Shown here: positions 12,812-22,053 of the stretch, one piece after another
Position numbering within the stretch: position 1 is the first letter of the stretch
Layout: the number at the start of each line of letters is the position of its first letter
NCBI GenBank assembly: GCA_038503075.1
Contig: JBCAML010000021.1
Coordinates: 1,411,266 to 1,475,265, forward strand
Direction of reading: 5' to 3'
DNA from: Gyromitra esculenta
Taxonomy: Eukaryota > Ascomycota > Pezizomycetes > Pezizales > Discinaceae
DNA: 64,000 bases
Made by a program: the position numbers and the translations under genes
Notes under the pieces: model-generated
Told to the model about the DNA's origin: nothing
Database searches by the model: none
The model's input: only the letters and a program-made list of their open reading frames with translations

Positions 12812-14461
12812 TTAAAGATATAACGGGGGGGAGTTTACTCTAGATTTCCAACCACCAGGATTAGCATTTTCTAATGCTTTGATTATTTGCGGGTCTTTTC
12901 CCCTCGCTGCCAATTCCATTGCAGTGAAACCTTCGAAATTCGTTGGCTTCGCGTTGACGCTTGCCCCGCTCTCAAGTAATTTCTTTACTACCTCTGGATG
13001 GCCATACTCCACCGCCGCTTGCAAAGCCGTTTTTTTGTTCCACCCGTATGGTTCTCTATTGACGTTTGCCCCTGCTTGGAGGAGGCGGGCTACCATCGTA
13101 AGATTTCCGCGCTCGGCAGCGATTTGTAGTTCCGCCGAGTAGTAACGAGTATCGCGAACAGACTTCCATATATTATATCGTGGTGTCATGTCTGGCTTAG
13201 CTCCATTCTCAAGCAACCGGTAAGCTACTTCCCAGTGACCATACAAAACTGCTGCCATTAAGGGTGTTGAGTATCCGCTTGATGTCGCATTGGCATCTGC
13301 CCCCCTCTCAAGCAAATTGTCCACCATCACCAAGTCCCCCCTTTTGGCCGCCACGTACAACGGTAGTTCTTCAGTCCTCCGGCGCCTGAACGGGGAACCC
13401 CTGTGCTTGCTCTCCGATACCCAGAGTTCAGTCCATAATAGCCAGAGTTGAGTCCATAATAGCCAGAGTTGAGCCCACAATCCCCACTGCACAGTCCACG
13501 GTCTTCGTCCATTGATTTTAGCCCCTCTCTCAAGCAACCGGTCCAGGATTACGAGATGGCTCCCACTAACCGCCTGTCCCAAAGCCTTTTGCTTTTCATC
13601 GTCGCTAGCTCCTCGGTCAAGAAATCTGTCAACTATCACTAGCTCACCCCGTCTGGCCGCTATTTCCAAGGCTGTTTTATTAGATTCGGCGTATTCTTCA
13701 GTGTATAATAGATACGTATTGGCATCAAGTAATCGATCGACTGCCTCCAGATAACCCATTTTCACCGCCAGCTGTAAGGCTTTCCGCCTGCCAGCCCCAA
13801 TACTGGAATCGACATCTATCCCAGGAGCAATCAGTCGATCAATCATCGCTAAGTCACGTGCCTTGATAGCCGCCCACAGTAGTTCGGGCTCATTGGATCG
13901 GATTGCCGTATCTATGTCCGCCCCGCCCTTAAGTAACCGGTCAACCGTTGATGAATTACCAGCCACTAACGCCGCACATAATGGTGTCCGTCCCCCCTTT
14001 GGGCAGCCATCAACTCTAGCTCCTCGCTGAAGCAGTCGATCAACGACTGCGAGGTGACCCCCCAGAGCTGCTGCGCACAATGCTGGGTGGTCACTGTATC
14101 CTGATTCGTCATCAAAATCAAAGGAGTCAGCTTCTTCAGGATAGTCGTTTATCTCTGCCTGGCTCTCGAGTAATCGATCCAACACTGCTAGATGCCCCTC
14201 TCTCGCCGCCGCCGCCAGCGCTTTCATTGAGCCCTTGCGAGCTGGCGCGTTCACGTTTGCCCCACTCTCAAGAAAGAGGTTCACTAATTCGAGGTTGCCG
14301 CTCAGCGCTGCCGCTTGCAAAGCTGTTTGACCACCATCTTCCTTGGCTTCCCCATTGACGTGCACTCCAGCCTTAAGAAGTCGGAGAGCAACTGCCATGT
14401 GGCCATCCGCCGCTGCCGCTTGTAATGCTGCAAGACTGTCTTCAGGTGCTGGTCCACCATT
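12812..14461 (-). pseudogene. Ankyrin gene, 3' part (separated from its 5' part by the copia insertion)
   Basis: This is the C-terminal part of the giant ankyrin protein, with about 13 ankyrin repeats of the form GHLAVVDRLLxxGA. The frame is open from the copia junction at 14461 down to the stop at 12812 (about 550 codons). The TSD CCATT (14457-14461) is the last host sequence before the LTR. Reading through one TSD copy joins codons LYEGN of the right part to GGPAPEDS of this part without a frame change. On its own the first ATG is at about 14398, which would give a 528-residue repeat-only protein; whether that is expressed is unknown. The protein ends in GGWKSRVNSPPLYL. It contains a 3 x 21-nt in-frame minisatellite, listed separately. 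Confidence 0.85.
13421..13483 (-). repeat. In-frame 3 x 21-nt minisatellite inside the ankyrin ORF
   Basis: Three tandem copies of a 21-nt unit (13421-13441, 13442-13462, 13463-13483). The first two differ at one base and the third is more diverged. Because 21 is a multiple of 3, they encode a Trp/Leu-rich heptad repeat (units like LWLLWTQ) inserted in the loop between two ankyrin repeats. This is a recent slippage expansion that kept the frame. Confidence 0.8.
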
Positions 14462-14691
14462 TTTTGAAATGTTACAAGATAGTGTAGAGAATAAATGACT
14501 ATTTCGATACTGATTTAAACTACTAAATCCCCTGACTTAAATACTCCTTATTCCTCATTCAACGAACTCGTTACCACAAGGAAATATGCCCGTCGGGCTA
14601 ATACAAAGTAAATCTCGGCTCATAGTCACATCGCGTCTGACATACTCCTATAGGATGTCTGTAATATAGGTGAGAGCACCTTATTCCAACA
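14462..14691 (-). repeat. Copia 3' LTR (left copy)
   Basis: 230 bp. The outer 152 bases and the inner 25 bases are identical to the right LTR, but a middle block (about 14614-14666) differs strongly from it. Confidence 0.9.
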
Positions 14692-15412
14692 CCCCTTCTT
14701 GCTCGAGGCATCCTAATAATAACAAAAAACCTTGGTGCTTAATCCTTTCTAATCCTTTAGTAAAAAGATCCCCCAAATTCTCTGCCGTTGGTACATATAC
14801 TAATTCGAACACATTATTTTCGAATTGCTCCCTAACATAGTGGAAATGAACGTCTATATGTTTAGATCGTTTGTGAAAAACAGGATTCTTAACCAAGGAA
14901 AGAGCTCCAGTATTATCCCCTTTTAGTACGTACTTCCGTTCTTCCCATAGCTCTAGTTCCTCCATTCCTCTTTTCAGCCATACCAGCTGTCTCGATGCTT
15001 CTGAAATTGCCATATATTCGGCCTCGGTTGAGGAGATGGCGACAGACTTCTGTTTCTCGGTTCTCCATGTAATAAGGCAGTTGTTTAAAAGGAAACAGTT
15101 GCCAGATGTTGATCTCCTAGATCCAACATCTGCTGCGTGGGAGGCATCGGCATATCCTTCTAAGTAGAGCGTTTTCTTCGGGTTTTTGTTGTATACCAGT
15201 CCTAGTTTCGTAGTTCCTCGTAGATACCTTAGTATTCTTTTGACTGCTGTCCAATGATCTGGACCGGGGTTGGTTGAGAAGGACGACAGGAAGGTTACTG
15301 CGAACGTTAGGTCAGGTCTGGTTCCGATTGCTGCGTACATCAGTGATCCTATGATTTCTTGGTACCTCGTAACTTCGGCAGGAGTGGCGGTTCCTTCAGT
15401 CTTTGGAGTAAG
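14681..15412 (-). pseudogene. Copia RNase H and RT C-terminus
   Basis: Open from 15340 to 14681. It shows RPDLTFAVTFLSSF, the GYADASHAADVGSRRSTSG block (first catalytic Asp), ISSTEAEYMAISEA (Glu), GDNTGALSLVKNP (Asp), and HKRSKHIDVHFHYVRE (His and Asp). These are the standard copia RNase H features. The frame continues upstream (PAEVTRYQEIIGSL) to TGA 15413-15415, which follows PFGEQ. Upstream of that TGA the same frame still reads as RT (MTDNGHVNWIVGIRVSYASD) up to a frameshift near 15580. The stop codon of the ORF lies within the 3' LTR. Confidence 0.88.
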
Positions 15413-15539
15413 TCATTGTTCTCCAAATGGCGTTTTTCTTGATCGGCGATCTGTCATATCAAACCGTTCTAGGACAGAGATTGTTTGATCGAGTTTTATG
15501 TAGTCTGAAGCGTAACTAACTCTTATCCCGACGATCCAA

Positions 15540-16284
15540 TTAACATGTCCGTTGTCTGTCATTCGAAACACTGTTCATTGGTACGACTCGTTGATCCTCT
15601 TTAGGATCTGTTGAAAAAGTTGCGAGGTCGTCAACGAAAGCTGCTAGAATAAGTGTGTTTTTCTGGTTAATAAACACACTGGGATCGAAAGTGCTCCTCC
15701 TAAGACCAAGATTCTGTAGTTCGTGGAAAAGTACACTGTGCCATTCTCGAGGAGATTGTTTCAGACCGTATAAAGTTTTCTGGAGTTTTAACACACAGTT
15801 ATTGCCTCTTTCATATCCTTCCGGCTGTTCCAAGTATACTTCTTCTTGTAGTTCTCCATTGAGAAAAGCGTTTTTGACATCACTTTGACGACTGGTCCAG
15901 TTTCCTTGATGGCTTGCCATTATTGCAAACAGAATTCGTATCGACTCGTAGCGGAAGACTGGTGAGAATGTCTCGTTGTAATCTATTCCCTGGATCTGAG
16001 AGTACCCCTTGGCCACGAAGCGTGCTTTATGTCGAATAATCTTTCCGTCTGGTCCTAGTTTCGAGTGATAAACCCACCTACTCTTGACTACCTTCTTTCC
16101 TTGGGGTCTTTGTACCACAGTCCATACTTGATTCCCTAGGAGTGCCTGGTATTCCTCATCCATAGCTTCTATCCATTTTTCTTCGTCAGGTCCGGTAGTT
16201 GCTTCTTGGAAATTCTGAGGTCCTCCAGTAATAAGAAGTGCTTCTTCGTCAAAACGTTGAGGAGGTTTCGTAACGCGATTGGAT
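15540..16284 (-). pseudogene. Copia reverse transcriptase, N-terminal and core part
   Basis: The sequence starts at the gypsy junction and reads VTKPPQRFDEEALLI, the linker that precedes copia RT. It continues through KWIEAMDEEYQALLGNQVW, ARFVAKGYSQIQGIDYNETF and SPVFRYESIRILFA, then GNWTSRQSDVKNAFLNGELQ (catalytic Asp), LYGLKQSPREWH, and AAFVDDLATF, where FVDD is the active site in place of the usual YVDD. It then runs out of frame near 15580. Removing the gypsy and one copy of its TSD joins SFQEAL on the right to RRSNRVTKPPQRF here in frame. Confidence 0.9.
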
Positions 16285-16289
16285 CTCCT

Positions 16290-16701
16290 TCTCAAGGAGT
16301 GAGGTTTATCTTCAAGCTCTCAGGTATCCCCCGAGATAAGCAGTGCTACTTGAAGGAAAAACTAAGCGACGAGAGAGTTTTTACGAAGTTCCACAGGCTC
16401 TACGGAGTGTTCAAGTATAGAGGACTTGAGGACGGCGACAGCGCAAGGTTATCAGGTGTAACCGAGGTTTGTATTTGTAGAATACAAGAGTGTACGATAG
16501 AAGACGTTGCTTAAGGAAAGAGAAAGAAAAGTACAACAAGAGGGGAAATCCCTTCGCTTATATACTCATAATCCACCTCTTTGATGACAAACGTATGACT
16601 CATTGTAAGGGAAACCAACAGAAACATATAGAACAAACGACAAAGCAACGCAACAAAACACCCATACCGCTAACCAAACAACACAACAACCATCCATGAA
16701 A
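16290..16701 (-). repeat. Gypsy 3' LTR (left copy)
   Basis: 412 bp. In element orientation it starts TTTCATGGATGG and ends CTTGAGA. It holds a TATATAAG promoter box, and about 50 bases further on the TTAAGCAACGTC block discussed under self-priming. Confidence 0.9.
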
Positions 16702-16716
16702 GTACCCCCTCCCTTA
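16702..16716 (-). other. Gypsy polypurine tract
   Basis: In element orientation AAGGGAGGGGGTAC lies immediately before the 3' LTR. This is the expected primer site for plus-strand DNA synthesis. A matching tract (GAAGAGAGGGGCTAC) occurs at about 62952-62966 beside a degraded related LTR. Confidence 0.8.
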
Positions 16717-16980
16717 TAGCCGTGAGCTCCTGCGAACACTAACCAGACTTTCTTTCGGCTTATCCGGATATCTTTGGTGAAAAGCATCTACCGCTTCCGT
16801 TTCTTCGTGATACTCCGCAGGTTCCCACGTAGGCAAAGCATACCCCGTCCATTCAACCAAATATTGAAGTCTTCCCCGATACAAGCGGGAGTCCAATATA
16901 TTTTCGACGAGATTAAGTCGTGCAACGAATAGGGGGTGGTGGAATAGTGGCTAAGATGGGTCGGTAGGAATTTGATTGAC
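16714..16980 (-). pseudogene. Gypsy chromodomain, out of frame with pol
   Basis: The sequence reads [20 protein letters not shown] then [19 protein letters not shown], a classical chromodomain with the aromatic cage positions and W-EP motif of chromoviruses. In the living element it would sit at the integrase C-terminus and steer integration to marked chromatin. Here it is shifted one frame from pol (shift near 16980, after HPVFHVSM), and its own frame has TAG 16951-16953 where a Q (CAG) would fit. Confidence 0.88.
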
Positions 16981-19900
16981 ATCGAAACATGAAATACCGG
17001 ATGGTATTTCATCGATATTGGCAGGTCTATTTCATAGGCGTGAGCCGAGATTATCCTTTTTATGGGAAAGGGACCACTCCATTTCCAGTCTAGTTTCCTC
17101 GAGTTCCTGGTGGTTCTCATGTTTTTCATAGACACGAAGACTTGGTCCTCGACTTTGAACGAAGGGGCGGGGGTACGGTGTCGGTTGGTGCTAGTCTCGT
17201 GGATATCTTGAGCCGTTCTCATCTGCATTCGAAGGAAGTCTCTAAGTTCTTCCATCTTTGTAGCAAAGAGATTGGCATCGAGGGTTTGCGGGGAACGATC
17301 GTTAGAGACGATGGAAGTGTCAAAGCGAGGATGATAACCGTAATTAGCGAAAAAGGGGGTGGCCTTAGTACTGGCCGATTCCTGGTTGTTAGCAGCGAAC
17401 TCGGCGATTGGTAACCATTTAGCCCAGTCATCTTGTTGGTACGAAACATAGCAACGAAGATATTGCTCCATAACAGCATTAAGGCGCTCGGTTTGACCAT
17501 CTGTCTCCGGGTGAAAAGACGTTGACATACGAGCCGAAATATTGAGGCGTTGACAGAGGTATTTCCAAAACCTAGCGGTAAACTGCGTTCCTCTATCGGA
17601 GGTGATATAGGAAGGTAATCCGTGGAGTTTCCAAACATTTTGGAGATAGAGTTCTGCAGTTTGTTCAGCATTGACGGTGGTATTGCAGGGGATCAAGTGT
17701 CGCATTTTTGATAGCCTATCTACTACAACCATTATTGCATCGAAACCATCAGATTCGGGGAGGCCAGTGACAAAATCCATCGATAGTTCTTCCCAGGGGC
17801 GGTTAGGAATTGGGAGTGGTTTAAGAACGCCGTGGGTACCAAGGGTATTAGGCTTTGCTCGTCGACAGGTATGGCAGTTTCGGGTATAACGTCCAATGTA
17901 CTCTCTCATTCCTGGCCAATAAAATTGTCTAGAGATGAGTTCAAAGGATTTTTCACGTCCCGGGTGGCCGGCAGAGGGGGCATCGTGGTATCTTTGCAGA
18001 ATGAGAACACGGAGGGGGTCATGATCGGGGACGTAGAACTTTTGTCGATATAGAAGGTAGCCATTTTTTTCCGTGCAATCGCCTAGGGTGATTTCCTTGG
18101 ATTGTTGTTCGCCATTCTTAAGTGCTAATAGAATTTTTTGTGGGAATGGGTCAGCAATATATCCATGGTTCATCAAGGTCTCAAGGGGGGCATCCAATTC
18201 AGCGGGTTCGTTTGATAAAGAACCCGAAAACAAACTCAGCTTAGGGTCGAGGTTCTTTTCCTTCAAGACTACCTGATGTTGGTGCTGTAGTCTTTCATCC
18301 CCTTCTCCAGGGAGATCTCCTGATCTCCGAGTCAATGCATCCGGCTTCCCCCCTTGTACTCCTGGTCGATAGGTAATCACGAAGTCAAAGCGTGAGAGGT
18401 ACTCTGCCCATCTGACTTGTCTCCTATTGAGTTGTTTCGTCGTCATGAAGTACTCTAGGTTCTTATGGTCGGTGATGACGGAAATAGGCAACTCAGAGCC
18501 TTCAAGTTCCGGTCTCCATTCCTCAAAACAGCGAATGATGGCTAGGAGTTCTTTATCGTAGATTTCGTAATTACATTCGGCGGGCGAGTGTTTTTTAGAA
18601 AAAAACGCCACGGGGTGGAGTACGCCGTTATCGTCGAGCTGGGAAAGAACACCGCCGGAGACGAAATCAGAAGCATCGGATTCAACAAAGATCTTCTTTC
18701 GGGGATCGAAATGGATGAGTACTGGGGCTTTGGTAAAGGCGTCCTTTAGAGCTTCGAATGCGAGTTCAGCTTCGACAGTCCACTCGAAGGTGATGCCTTT
18801 TTTTGTGAAGGCAGTGAGAGGGGCAGCAAGGCGAGAAAATCCTAAAATAAATCTCCGATAGAAGTTTGCGAATCCTAGGAAGGCTTGCACGTCTTTGACA
18901 CATTTGGGTCGGTTCCAGTCGCGCACCGCTTTAAGTTTGTCCTCGTCCATCTTGATTCCTTCAGGCGTGAGGATTAGGCCGAGGTATTTTATCGATTGGA
19001 CGTGGAATTCACACTTCTCAGGTTTGAGAAGGATGTTATTGGCTTTAAGGGCATCGAGGACTTGTTTAACGTGCACTTTATGTTCTGCCAAGGTATCACT
19101 GTAGATCAGGATATCATCGAGATAAGCCGTGCAGAATAGGTCCAAGTATTCCCGGAGGGAGTCGTTGACGAAGCGTTGGAAGGTTCCAGGGGCATTAGTG
19201 AGGCCGAATGGCATTACCATGTATTCATACAAGCCATATCGGGTTCGAAAGGCTGTTTTCCATTCTTCCCCCTCAGCGATACGAATTTGGTGGAAACCGT
19301 CACGGAGATCGAGTTTGGAGTACCACTGAGCTTTTGCAAGGCGATCTAGGGTTTCTTTGATCAGGGGGGAAGTGTATCGGTCTTTTACCGTGAGGGCGTT
19401 AAGGCCGCGGTAATCGACACAAAGGCGGAGGGAACCATCGGGTTTGGCGGCGAAGAGGACTGGAGAACCGGCGGAAGATGAACTGGCACGGATAAATCCT
19501 TTTTCTAAGTTGTCTTCGATATACTTCTTGAGAACCAGAAGTTCGTCTCGTGACATACCATAGAGTGGGCCGAATGGTGGTTCTTTGCCTTCTTGCAGGG
19601 TAATCTTATGGTCGTAGGATCGTCGGGGGGGGAGTCCTTGAGCCTTAGCTTTGTCGAACATGTCCAGGTATTCATGGTATTCGGCGGGTATCCGTTGTCT
19701 CCACTCCTCTTTGGTAGTCTTGCTGTCAAGGACTCTGTTAATTTCATAGAGGGACATGGAATACACTTGGATACCCTTCTTTCTGGCGAGCATGCGGAAA
19801 CTAGCTGCGCCGATAAAGGCGGCGTTTAGTTTTTGTGGAGGGGGAATGGCGGCGGCTGAGACGACGGGTTGCTTGGGGGCACAGTGGGTGGTGCAGAATT

Positions 19901-20297
19901 CAGAATTGAATTCAATGCTTTTGTTCGCAAATTGTAAATGAACGTCATGGAGGTTCATCCAAGGGATACCGAGTACTAGGGGGTAATGGCCTAGCTTGGT
20001 GACGAAGAAGGGGGCTTTCTCAGTATGCTGTTGGATGGAAAGCTCTAGGTGGCAAAGATTTGTAATATCTCCCGAAGCAATTGTTCGGCCGTCAATGACT
20101 TCCAATTGGCGAGGGGTTTTTAGGGGAGATAAGGGAAGGGAATGGTGACGCACAAATTTTTCATCAATGAAAGCGAACCCTGAGGCTCCAGTGTCAAGAA
20201 GTGCGTGTGTTTTTATGATTTTATTTTGGTGGGAAAGGCTACATGAAACTACGAAATGTTCCCCGTCCAAATTATCCTCCACACACACATCCGACAT
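16788..20297 (-). CDS. Gypsy pol polyprotein (PR-RT-RNase H-integrase)
   Basis: A 1,169-codon open frame. The protease motif is [14 protein letters not shown] near residue 33. RT shows [40 protein letters not shown] and the catalytic [10 protein letters not shown]. RNase H shows [15 protein letters not shown] and YDKELLAI. The integrase zinc finger is [11 protein letters not shown]...CHTCRRAK. The DDE core is [22 protein letters not shown] and [12 protein letters not shown]. The GPF/Y-like piece GPFPIKRI and the HPVFHVS block follow, after which the frame shifts and the chromodomain is lost. All catalytic residues are present, so enzyme domains may be intact although the polyprotein tail is wrong. 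The start is the ATG at 20297; gag lies upstream in a separate frame. Confidence 0.93.
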   Translation of the reverse strand: MSDVCVEDNLDGEHFVVSCSLSHQNKIIKTHALLDTGASGFAFIDEKFVRHHSLPLSPLKTPRQLEVIDGRTIASGDITNLCHLELSIQQHTEKAPFFVTKLGHYPLVLGIPWMNLHDVHLQFANKSIEFNSEFCTTHCAPKQPVVSAAAIPPPQKLNAAFIGAASFRMLARKKGIQVYSMSLYEINRVLDSKTTKEEWRQRIPAEYHEYLDMFDKAKAQGLPPRRSYDHKITLQEGKEPPFGPLYGMSRDELLVLKKYIEDNLEKGFIRASSSSAGSPVLFAAKPDGSLRLCVDYRGLNALTVKDRYTSPLIKETLDRLAKAQWYSKLDLRDGFHQIRIAEGEEWKTAFRTRYGLYEYMVMPFGLTNAPGTFQRFVNDSLREYLDLFCTAYLDDILIYSDTLAEHKVHVKQVLDALKANNILLKPEKCEFHVQSIKYLGLILTPEGIKMDEDKLKAVRDWNRPKCVKDVQAFLGFANFYRRFILGFSRLAAPLTAFTKKGITFEWTVEAELAFEALKDAFTKAPVLIHFDPRKKIFVESDASDFVSGGVLSQLDDNGVLHPVAFFSKKHSPAECNYEIYDKELLAIIRCFEEWRPELEGSELPISVITDHKNLEYFMTTKQLNRRQVRWAEYLSRFDFVITYRPGVQGGKPDALTRRSGDLPGEGDERLQHQHQVVLKEKNLDPKLSLFSGSLSNEPAELDAPLETLMNHGYIADPFPQKILLALKNGEQQSKEITLGDCTEKNGYLLYRQKFYVPDHDPLRVLILQRYHDAPSAGHPGREKSFELISRQFYWPGMREYIGRYTRNCHTCRRAKPNTLGTHGVLKPLPIPNRPWEELSMDFVTGLPESDGFDAIMVVVDRLSKMRHLIPCNTTVNAEQTAELYLQNVWKLHGLPSYITSDRGTQFTARFWKYLCQRLNISARMSTSFHPETDGQTERLNAVMEQYLRCYVSYQQDDWAKWLPIAEFAANNQESASTKATPFFANYGYHPRFDTSIVSNDRSPQTLDANLFATKMEELRDFLRMQMRTAQDIHETSTNRHRTPAPSFKVEDQVFVSMKNMRTTRNSRKLDWKWSGPFPIKRIISAHAYEIDLPISMKYHPVFHVSMSIKFLPTHLSHYSTTPYSLHDLISSKIYWTPACIGEDFNIWLNGRGMLCLRGNLRSITKKRKR

Positions 20298-20814
20298 CGA
20301 AACCCAGAAACGAAAACGCCGACAAAGAAGAAAACGAACTGCAGGGCCACGAAGGCGACTCTGGTTGAACTAGTTTAAAGACTCGACTGAGTCTGCTGCA
20401 TCGAAGGCTGGAAAATGAGCGCCACAGCAAAAACAAGGAACAGGAGAGCAGGAGGCACGGTGAACGGCTCCCTCATACAGGCTGCTCTGGGGCAGTTCGA
20501 GAAAATGCGCCTTCTCCCACAGAACACGCATTGTTAGTTTGCCTCCAGGATTTTTCTTCGAGATAGCTTTTCTTCTCCCGTCGATCCGAACATATCGTTG
20601 TTTCTGAGCGCGTGCTAAGTGCGACCGAAAGAAAGATCCACGCGCAAGTCCTCCAGAAAGAAAGGAGGAGGAGGCAGGAAAGAAAGGCGGCGGGGGCGGC
20701 GGGGGGCGGTAAATTGTCCCACAGATTGCGCAAGAAGATTTTTTCTCTCTTTCTTCGCTTCTGATACGGTTGTCCAAGTCGGAGGAAGGCGCAGAAAGAG
20801 GCGGGCGAGAGTGG
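20298..20814 (-). pseudogene. Degenerate end of gypsy gag / spacer
   Basis: Downstream of the gag stop at 20815 the expected continuation can be read only by switching frames: TTLARLFLRL in one frame, then DLDNRIRSEEREKK in another, both typical of the end of chromovirus gag. A Pro-rich stretch and Cys residues (CFCCGAHF) may be the relic of the zinc knuckle. At least one indel is needed, so gag is broken in its last third. Confidence 0.6.
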
Positions 20815-21567
20815 TCACATAATCACTACGGCTTCCTTCAGCTCGTCCGACATTCCATATTCCAGGGCATCGTTCTTTGCTGACTCATCGTAGTTTAACC
20901 GTCCCATGATTCGTTGAAAGTCGGCAAGGTAGGCGGAGAAATCTCGCTTTCCTTGTCGAAGTTGGTGTAGCTCGCGGCGGGCCGTTCCAAGTGGGTCGGG
21001 GTCTCCGAAGGCGGTTTCCAGGGCGGTAATCAATTCGGCGGCGTTATTCCAAGTGGTAGTCCCATCGGGGAGGACGGAGTGACGAATTTGTTCAAGGGCG
21101 GCTCCCTCAAGGCGGCTGATAGCATACAATATCATATTGTTGCTGCTCGAAAAGCGGTCGGCGTTAACCGAGAGCTTTGACCGAAGTTGTAAGACAAATC
21201 CGGGAAGTTTATCGCGAGATCCATTGAATTTATCTGGATCCGGCATCTTATCTGAGCGACCTCCTTGAGTGTGAGCAGGAGGGGGTGGTGGCGATGGTGC
21301 GGGTGGTGGGGGGGCAACGTTGCGGAGGCGGGCGACTTCTGCTTCGGCTGCTTGTAACTGAGATTGGCAAGTGTTAAATCTTGCTGTCATGTTGTTACGT
21401 TCTTGTACAGCCTCTTCCAGCTGTAGGTCCGCATACGTGAGGTTGTCGACCCGTTGTTGATAGTGGGATCGAATTTCCTCGTAGGCGGAGGCGAGGTCGG
21501 CGTTGGCGGCAGCCTGAAAGTTCTCGAAGGTTGGGAAAGTCCAGGGAGCGGGGGCGGGGTTGGTCAT
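20815..21567 (-). CDS. Gypsy gag (capsid), truncated
   Basis: The ATG at 21567 (MTNPAPAPWTFPTFENFQAA) gives about 250 residues. A coiled-coil-like stretch around residues 30-75 and a Pro-rich spacer (APPPPAPSPPPPPAH) precede the capsid core. The core reads MPDPDKFNGSRDKLPGFVLQ, FGDPDPLGTARRELHQLRQG and FSAYLADFQRIMGRLNYDE, the usual retrotransposon gag signature. The reading frame upstream of the ATG enters the LTR. The ORF stops after EAVVIM, before the zinc knuckle. Confidence 0.88.
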   Translation of the reverse strand: MTNPAPAPWTFPTFENFQAAANADLASAYEEIRSHYQQRVDNLTYADLQLEEAVQERNNMTARFNTCQSQLQAAEAEVARLRNVAPPPPAPSPPPPPAHTQGGRSDKMPDPDKFNGSRDKLPGFVLQLRSKLSVNADRFSSSNNMILYAISRLEGAALEQIRHSVLPDGTTTWNNAAELITALETAFGDPDPLGTARRELHQLRQGKRDFSAYLADFQRIMGRLNYDESAKNDALEYGMSDELKEAVVIM

Positions 21568-21621
21568 GGTGGCGTTGGGGTTTGTGTGGCAGCGTGTATA
21601 AGCGGGGTAGAGGGTGTGGAT

Positions 21622-21636
21622 GAGGAAGCAACGTAA
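21622..21636 (-). other. Probable gypsy minus-strand primer site (self-priming type)
   Basis: Directly inside the 5' LTR the element reads TTACGTTGCTTCC. I find no tRNA-like TGG start. Its core ACGTTGCTT is the reverse complement of AAGCAACGT in the LTR, about 50 bases after the TATATAAG box, where the transcript should begin. This is the geometry of Tf1/sushi self-primed chromoviruses. Confidence 0.55.
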
Positions 21637-22048
21637 TCTCAAGGAGCGAGGTTTATCTTCAAGCTCTCAGGTATCCCCCGAGATAAGCAGTGCTACTTGA
21701 AGGGAAAACTAAGCAACGAGAGTGTTTTTACGAGGTTCCACAGGCTCTACGGAGCGTTCAAGTATAGAGGACTTGAGGACGGCGACAGCGTACGGTTATG
21801 AGGAATAACCGGGGTTTGTATTTGTAGAATACAAGAGTGTGCGATAGAAGACGTTGCTTAAGGAAAGAGAAAGAAAAGTACAACAAGAGGGGAAATCCCT
21901 TCGCTTATATACTCATAATCCACCTCCTTGATGACAAACGTATGACTCATTGTAAAGGAAACCAACAGAAACATATAGAACAAACGACAAAGCGACGCAA
22001 CAAAACACCTATACCGCTAACCGAACAACACAACAACCATCCATGAAA
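21637..22048 (-). repeat. Gypsy 5' LTR (right copy)
   Basis: 412 bp, colinear with the left copy, with roughly 18 mismatches by eye and no indels. It contains the same promoter box and 5'-end block. Confidence 0.9.
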
Positions 22049-22053
22049 CTCCT

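Larger units (their letters stand above)
16290..22048 (-). mobile_element. Ty3/gypsy chromovirus nested inside the copia element
   Basis: 5.76 kb with two 412-bp LTRs (16290-16701 and 21637-22048) and a 5-bp target duplication CTCCT (16285-16289, 22049-22053; a 6-bp reading CTCCTT is also possible). Order on the minus strand is LTR, gag, pol (PR-RT-RH-IN), chromodomain, polypurine tract, LTR. By eye the LTRs differ at roughly 18 positions, mostly transitions. That is more than the near-zero difference in the matching parts of the copia LTRs, although the gypsy must be the younger insertion. This suggests extra mutation (RIP-like) or a gene-converted copia LTR. Gag and the integrase/chromodomain junction are frame-broken. 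Confidence 0.95.
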
